DNA of 64,000 nucleotides from Timema cristinae (lineage: Eukaryota > Arthropoda > Insecta > Phasmatodea > Timematidae): the NCBI GenBank assembly GCA_039000515.1, contig JBCFYV010009882.1, positions 64,646,817-64,710,816 on the forward strand. The letters are read 5' to 3'. The notes under the pieces were generated by a model that had not been told where the DNA came from, did not search any database, and saw nothing but the letters and a program-made list of their open reading frames with translations. Of this stretch, positions 58,147 to 64,000 are shown in pieces (the stretch's first letter is position 1; every line of letters starts with the position of its first letter). Position numbers and translations under genes: made by a program.

Positions 58147-59065
58147 AAAAAAGTGGATTACGTAATTTTGTTTGCCCCATGTCTTTCTGTTTGCCCCTAG
58201 TCACAGGTCTGAAACTGTTTGATGGATTTTGTTCTTACTTTATAGTTTACATATTAATTTAAGCCCTTAAACTAAGGCTAACGCTCTATTTTTTTTTAAT
58301 TCTAAGTTTTTCTGAAAATGGCTCAAACTAGTTTGTTTAGAAAGTGTATATGGGGAGTGTTATACATGACAAATAAAACTATATACTTATATTTTGGGAA
58401 AAAATGTGTTTAGGATTAGGTTAAAAATGACGTTTTTATTTAAATTAGAATATTTTTAAAATTGCTCTAAAAGTTTGGTCCAGAATGGATAAGTCATAGG
58501 TATAATAGTTAGACCTATACAATACAGATAATTCTATGTATCTTCTCTTCTATTAAATATAATCGTTTTATAAAATTTACTGCGGAATGATTTTCTAATT
58601 TGTGTTTTTTAGCTACAACGTTTTAGTTCATAATTGAAATATTGGGTCTAGTATTAATGATAAATAATAATGTATACTTATTATTCTAAAATATATTAAT
58701 AATTTATTGATAGTTGACTTATGAAACCATTTAGAAAATTTGATATTTTTTGTAAATGACCTGGAAGATTTAGTTCAAAATAGGTATCTGAGAATGGTAT
58801 TCATCAAGAACAATAATATATTAATATGCATGCAAATTAAAAGTAATCTGATTGCGGCTTACAAATTATTTTTTTCTAATTTAAAAAAGTTGAAAATTTT
58901 TGTTTAAAATATATGCATGAAATTTTTTTTTTGTGATTAACAAACAAGATGAGGTTTTTCTGAGGAAAACTTACCAATTAGTAGTTTACTGAGATTATCT
59001 TTTTGAAAATTGTGTTTCAAGCTATATACACTATATGAGAAACTTTGTGTAGTTGTTTCTTATCA
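58147..59065 (+). repeat. Dispersed repeat copy 2 (uninterrupted)
   Basis: The leader 'ccccatgtctttctgtttgc' with 'tttgatggattttgtt' aligns with 20565-20640. Diverged units with 'gtatatggggagtgttatac', 'gataagtcataggta' and 'agtttactgagatt' follow. The tail ends near 'tatgagaaactttgtgtag', matching 24400. No coding capacity is seen. Confidence 0.6.
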
Positions 59066-60980
59066 TTATTTTATTTTTAATATAGGACATTGATATAGTA
59101 TAACTTTCTATAATATATTATTAATAACTTACGTGTATGATCAAAAGTTAAATTACCTATTTAGAATAGTGAGACATTTTCATGGCTGGTGTGTTATTTA
59201 TAATTCAAACTCTGTATGAAAATATTCTGAGATCGCCTCTGAATATTTCCCTTCCTTTATTTGTATATAAAATGTCATGGTCATTGTACTGACCCTTCTT
59301 GCTCAAATCCTACTCATTCTGTTAGTGTTAAATCGAATTAATGCTGGTTGCAGGTGGCTTGTCTGGGAATTAAGATACATTGAAATAAACACGTTAACAG
59401 TGGTCTTCTTTAAATTTACACTCTGAAAAGAAATATATGGAAATCTTCCTAAATTGTATTATTAATTTCTTATAAATATGCTTCTTCATGAACATTATTA
59501 TTATCATGAAACAACCATTCCCATTGTATCTAATAAGATTATTACTTCTAAGATACATCGCATATTTAATTGCGTTGCCTTAATCTTTATGGTGCAATCT
59601 CGACTTATATTTTTGTGATATTTTGCAAGTGTTTATCTCCTTGCATTATAGAGGATACATATTTTTCTGTAATCCACGGTTTATATTAATTTTACTGTTT
59701 TGTTCAAGTATTGAGCTCCTTTGGATTAAAAAGGATACATATTCATCAGTAAACCAATAATTCAAAAAAGTAATTGCAATTAAACTGTATGGTTTATTCT
59801 ATCATCTTAACTAGCTAACAAATTGTTTGTATAATTTATTCCAGACGGTATAAATACAATAAAAATAATTATTTGTATGTAATCTTATATAATAAAGCCA
59901 AAGAAAATAGATTGATTTACTCATATTACTTTATGTTCACTTTTATCGCTATCTTTGGAGTTGGGGAATGTAAATTATCTCCATTAGAAACTGAAGATTT
60001 AAGATTGTAAAGGTTTACTTACTACTTTTATTTTCTTATACTAAATCTTGTATAAGATTTCAATTTATTTTGTTTTAATAGAGCGAATAGGGTTTTTAAT
60101 TGAAAATAAAATATTTAAGATTCTAATTGTAAACAAATCTGATTTAGGTTGGGACGTCAAACAATGTCAATGCAATAGCACGATGTTCAGTTTCTACATG
60201 AATATTTACTTCTTGGCCTACCTTGACGCATAGAACCCATCGGTAGAGTGTCGGGCATTAAATTACTTTGACGCACTGGACGCGTCTTGTTTTACTTTGG
60301 TCTATCGCATGGATTGCAGCACATTCTGCAAAGGTATTAAAATTTCGTTTTAGTTTAATTTCCAATTAATAATATCGTAATGATTTTCATATTATTATAG
60401 TTATTAAAATAAACCAAAAATATATTTAAACCTACTAGATTTGCGAAAAAATAATAGATAAAGAAAATTTAATTGTTATTAGTAAACAAAAATATAATGT
60501 ACGGTACTTGATGACAGTTACGATTCAACATTGTTATCAAAAATTGATGATAGAATTATTAGGATTCTAATCTCTTATTTGATATATGGGTACTCTTAAA
60601 ATGAAACCAGCCTCATAGTAGAAACTACCGAGATAGGGTATGTCTAAACAACCCTTATGACCATTAAGGTGTGGGCAAATAAAAGAAGGATGAAACTAAC
60701 CACGATACTTTGAAATTTACATTTATTGGCAATTCAAATGTTTAATATCGTGATTATTATATGTAGGCCCAATCCTTGTGATCTGAATGTATTAAAATAT
60801 TTTTTATACTGGCTTAGCTTGCAAAAATACCTCCGAATTTAAATTAAAAGTGTCAAACAAAGATCAATAGAATGAGTGAATATATTTTTATTTGTTATGC
60901 TTATTCATGTAAAAACAACTCGGTAGGCTACCCACAATATGTGTTTAGCAACACTTTAATATTTGAGATAAAAAAATAAG
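59066..60980. other. AT-rich DNA; one weak exon candidate at 60263-60335
   Basis: On the minus strand 'ttttaatacctttgcag' precedes a short open frame containing AAIHAIDQSKTRRVQCVK, followed by GTAATT and, in the same frame, TAA. The donor is poor and the phase cannot be connected to the exon at 39356-39575. The rest shows no feature. Confidence 0.3.
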
Positions 60981-60983
60981 CTA

Positions 60984-61540
60984 ATATATATATATATATA
61001 TATATATATTAATGCATTATGATAATTTTTCTTGTCATAATTTGTATTTAAATTCTTGAGTTGATGTATATATAATCAATGTATTCTGTTTTTATTTTTA
61101 TTACAGAGTAAAATATTGTGAGCGGATTGTTAAATTTTCCTATGAATATATATATATTAAGATATATATTAAGATATATATACATATGAATATATATATT
61201 AAGAGATATATATATACATATGAATATATATATGTACATAGTTTATGAATATATATATATATATTAAGATATATATATACATATGAATATATATATTAAG
61301 ATATATATACATATGAATATAATATATATATTAAGATATATATACATAGTATATATATTATATATATATATTTATAAGATATATATATACATAGTATTAT
61401 ATATTTATAAGATATATATACGAATATCTATATTAAGATATATATTATATATACATTTTGAATATATATGTGTATTTATATTTATATAAATATATATAGA
61501 GTATATATTATATATATATTCTTCTCTAGAATATATATAT
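60984..61540. repeat. (TA)n tract and about 30-bp AT minisatellite
   Basis: A pure (TA)n run lies at 60984-61010. From 61141 to about 61540, units of the form 'gaatatatatattaagata' with 'tatatacatat' repeat with small length changes. The ORFs through it are artefacts. Confidence 0.9.
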
Positions 61541-61587
61541 TCTTCTCTAGAAGGCTGTGATTCATTTCGTGATAGTGTTAACTTTTT

Positions 61588-61622
61588 TTTGCACCACGTC
61601 TAGCTACCCATTCAGTTTATAC
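61588..61622 (-). mobile_element. SINE 3' tail fragment
   Basis: 'gcaccacgtctagctaccc' followed by 'attcagtttatacc' is the shared SINE tail in reverse orientation, with nothing else of the element. Confidence 0.6.
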
Positions 61623-61624
61623 CT

Positions 61625-62635
61625 TGATAATTTTAATGAATATTTAAAAGTTTCATATACGGTTATGTAATTTATAGCTTCAAAACTTCAAATATTTTGC
61701 GATGAACATCGTTACAATAATATTTATAACACTTTAAAGAAAGCGTAAGCATTTAAGTTAATTTTTATCTATTTTTTTCCACTGTTGTTTACAAGTTCAT
61801 TTGGATTTAGGTATATCTAGATATATAAAAGAAAATAAACTCATTAAAAAGATAAATATATTATATTATTATTTCTATAGCTTCATATCTAATATGAAAT
61901 GGGCGGAAAAATAATTAAAACACACCAGATTTTTAATAACATAATTGTAGTAATATATTTTTGTTCCTACAGATATTTTGATAGCTCTACTTGTAAAATA
62001 TATATAATAGTATATTTATTATGGACAGTAGCTAATGTTTAAAGTTTCAAGTTGTCATTTTCTATATTCTAGAGCATCTTGGACATATATCAATTTACGA
62101 GTGTTTCTATTTATAAAAATGATAACAAAATTCTTCAAGAGACAGTAGTATAAAAGGTTGTGGGGCTTCCACCCCAATGCCATAATTAAAAGAATTTGCA
62201 ATTTTAATAGCGTATATTAATAAGGCTAGCTCTATATTCATCTCACTCTTTCATATGTCATTTCCTTCTTACTCCTCTTTCCTCTGCTGGCATCATTCTT
62301 CACTCTCGTGAAGGTTACAATGCATCATACTTACACTACATTTTTACTTGACCAAAGTAATGCATCATAGCTACATGTCATCTGCACTTGATCTGAGCCA
62401 TGCATAGCACTTAAATGTTTAGCTACTCGTGGTACCACTTAACCGTGATCACGCGTGTTTCAGATATGTATAAAGTGTTACCATCGATCTAAGTCATACA
62501 CGAGATGGTGAGAGGCTGGGAAATTGCGAAGCATGTCGTAACATGGGTGCACTACCGAATTAAGGAAAATGGATATTTTTCTCCTCTTAAATCCCTTTAT
62601 GCATGATCAGAAACCTGCCTTAGGATTTATTTTTA
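61625..62635. other. AT-rich DNA, no feature seen
   Basis: No recognisable gene or repeat. The region at 62220-62460 is somewhat less AT-rich. Confidence 0.45.
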
Positions 62636-62639
62636 TCTG

Positions 62640-63180
62640 CGTGATATTCATGGTTATGATCCCTTAATGAAGTGTAAGTATGATATATAGCTTTGATCAA
62701 TGAACGAAGATTGTTAAGTATGATGTTAGGATATGTTCAGTGATCAAAAGTCATCTAAGTATGGTTTTATCAATCAAAGATAATGTAGGACTCTTATCAT
62801 GAATCAAATGTTATGTATACATCAATTATTATCAGTGATCATATAGGTATGATGCCTGGCTATTAGTAATCATCGATATCATCAGGCTACGATGTGTAGG
62901 TCAATGACCTATCTATGATCAAAAGACTTGTAAGATCAATGAGTGATGATCATATACTAAGCATGTATCTGGTCAATGAATGTCGTACAGATAACATTAA
63001 TGAGCAAACATGGTGTAAAATAGTATATTCACAACAGTGACACAATGTCGTTCAAAATCTGTATATATATTTATACATAAACGGTGATCAAGTGTCTTAT
63101 AAGTAAAAAACATAGTTCTTATCAATTAATAGGGATCAAATGTCTGACTCCGATCTATGACCAAATGAAGTGAAAGTTTG
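62640..63180. repeat. Degenerate about 50-bp minisatellite, third block
   Basis: 'gatcaatgaacg', 'gtgatcaaaagtc', 'gatcaatgagtgatgatcat' and 'gatcaagtgtcttataagta' recur at about 50 bp, matching the arrays at 52215-52870 and 53540-53760. Confidence 0.6.
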
Positions 63181-63589
63181 ATTCATGTCACCGATCTGTG
63201 AATTGTACCATGTGTACCAAACAGTCACGTTAGATCAGTATTCTAGCGCTGAAGCAAGAGCACTGGCGTAATGGCACCATGTGCTGGAGGTCGCATTATT
63301 TTCTCTAGGGAGTCAGACTCAAGCCTTCCTCTGAAAATTATGTGCTTCTCGCAAGCATACACGACTTGGTCTGCGAGAGCAGAGTGTTTATTATCATTCT
63401 GTCTAGAGTTGTATATGCTACGGGTAAGGTTTGAACTTTGATAAAGTCATTATTATTCAGATAATGTTGAAATTAACCAAGAAACGTGGATAATTTAAAT
63501 GATATGTGATTAAATAAAGTTTTTTGGCGTTTATCTGGCTAGTATTGACATTATATACCCATACTTGAATAATGTCAAAACTTAAGTGT

Positions 63590-63710
63590 TGAGGTTAGGT
63601 TAGTTAGATTATGTTAGGCTAGGCTAAGATAGGCTAGGTTATTTTAGGTGATTTTAGGCTATGTTTGTTTTATTTAGTTTAGTTTAGTTTAGTGGAAAAT
63701 AAAGAAACAA
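63590..63710. repeat. Degenerate TTAGG-like run and (TTTAG)n
   Basis: 'gaggttaggttagttag', 'gttaggctaggctaag' and then 'tttagtttagtttagtttag' form a short, diverged TTAGG-related array. The closing bases to 64000 show nothing further. Confidence 0.65.
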
Positions 63711-64000
63711 ATGAGGCATTTTTAACTTTTTTTTTAGTTTAAGTTGGTGGAAAAGAAAGAATAAAATTGAGGCATTTCAAATGTTAGTGTAGGGCTATGA
63801 TTCAATTTCAGAAATCAAAATGACGTTCCAAAATATAATCCGTATTTACGCCAGTCTAGTTTTACCAATATTATTCAACGTTGTCCAAGTCCTGCTGGCT
63901 AATATCGAGATTATACGGATAGAATCAAAAATGAGATAAACTACTTTCTATTTCTGATTTTACCCACTGCACCTGGATAATGTTGACATCTCCCAGCTAA

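Noticed and set aside
1..64000. CRISPR array, bacterial operons or viral genome
   Set aside because: No regularly spaced identical repeats with unique spacers and no dense coding were seen; all features fit an animal nuclear genome.

Overview
This window is AT-rich nuclear DNA from an invertebrate animal, most likely an arthropod. The grounds are degenerate TTAGG/CCTAA-type repeats, a GT-AG exon structure with very large introns, tRNA-derived SINEs with (AAT)n tails, and transposon families common in arthropod genomes (an RC Helitron with Rep-helicase, piggyBac, pogo/Tigger-like, non-LTR retrotransposons, a DUF4817-type domain). No prokaryotic operons, rRNA genes or intact tRNA genes were seen. 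I cannot name the species.

The only host gene I can support lies on the minus strand and enters from the right. Four short exons with good splice signals, open frames and mutually compatible phases sit at 39356-39575, 34662-34833, 17903-18057 and 4349-4429, with introns of about 4.5, 16.6 and 13.5 kb. Together they encode about 208 residues of Ser/Pro-rich, low-complexity-like protein, probably a linker of a large signalling or scaffold protein. Both ends of the gene are outside the window or undetected, and I do not recognise the protein. None of these exons is obvious from long ORFs.

The rest is mobile or repetitive DNA, much of it inside these introns. From left to right: a solo Helitron 3' end (534); a decayed transposon-associated ORF (2480-3150); a CACTG-ended element (11063-11793); a 754-bp TIR element (12440-13193); a Tigger-like MITE (15862-16434); a non-LTR reverse transcriptase pseudogene (18330-19745) beside an inverted array of about 135-bp repeats (19750-21470); a piggyBac transposase pseudogene (21764-23530); several minisatellites (25100-25500; 32090-34370, about 40-bp period); a cluster of SINEs (36-39 kb); and a structurally complete Helitron with both termini (39963-45032) but a dead Rep-helicase, itself carrying a SINE. 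Further right are a small ORF followed by a remarkable array of paired hairpins (47303-47866), a DUF4817 fragment, perfect 16-bp palindromes (49280-49313), a second non-LTR reverse transcriptase pseudogene interrupted by a second copy of the 754-bp TIR element (56150-58110), and degenerate about 50-bp minisatellites (52-54 kb, 62.6-63.2 kb).

Nested insertions give relative ages: the SINE at 43523 is younger than its Helitron, and the TIR element at 56880 is younger than its retrotransposon. At least three SINE types share one 3' tail, which suggests they were mobilised by one LINE.
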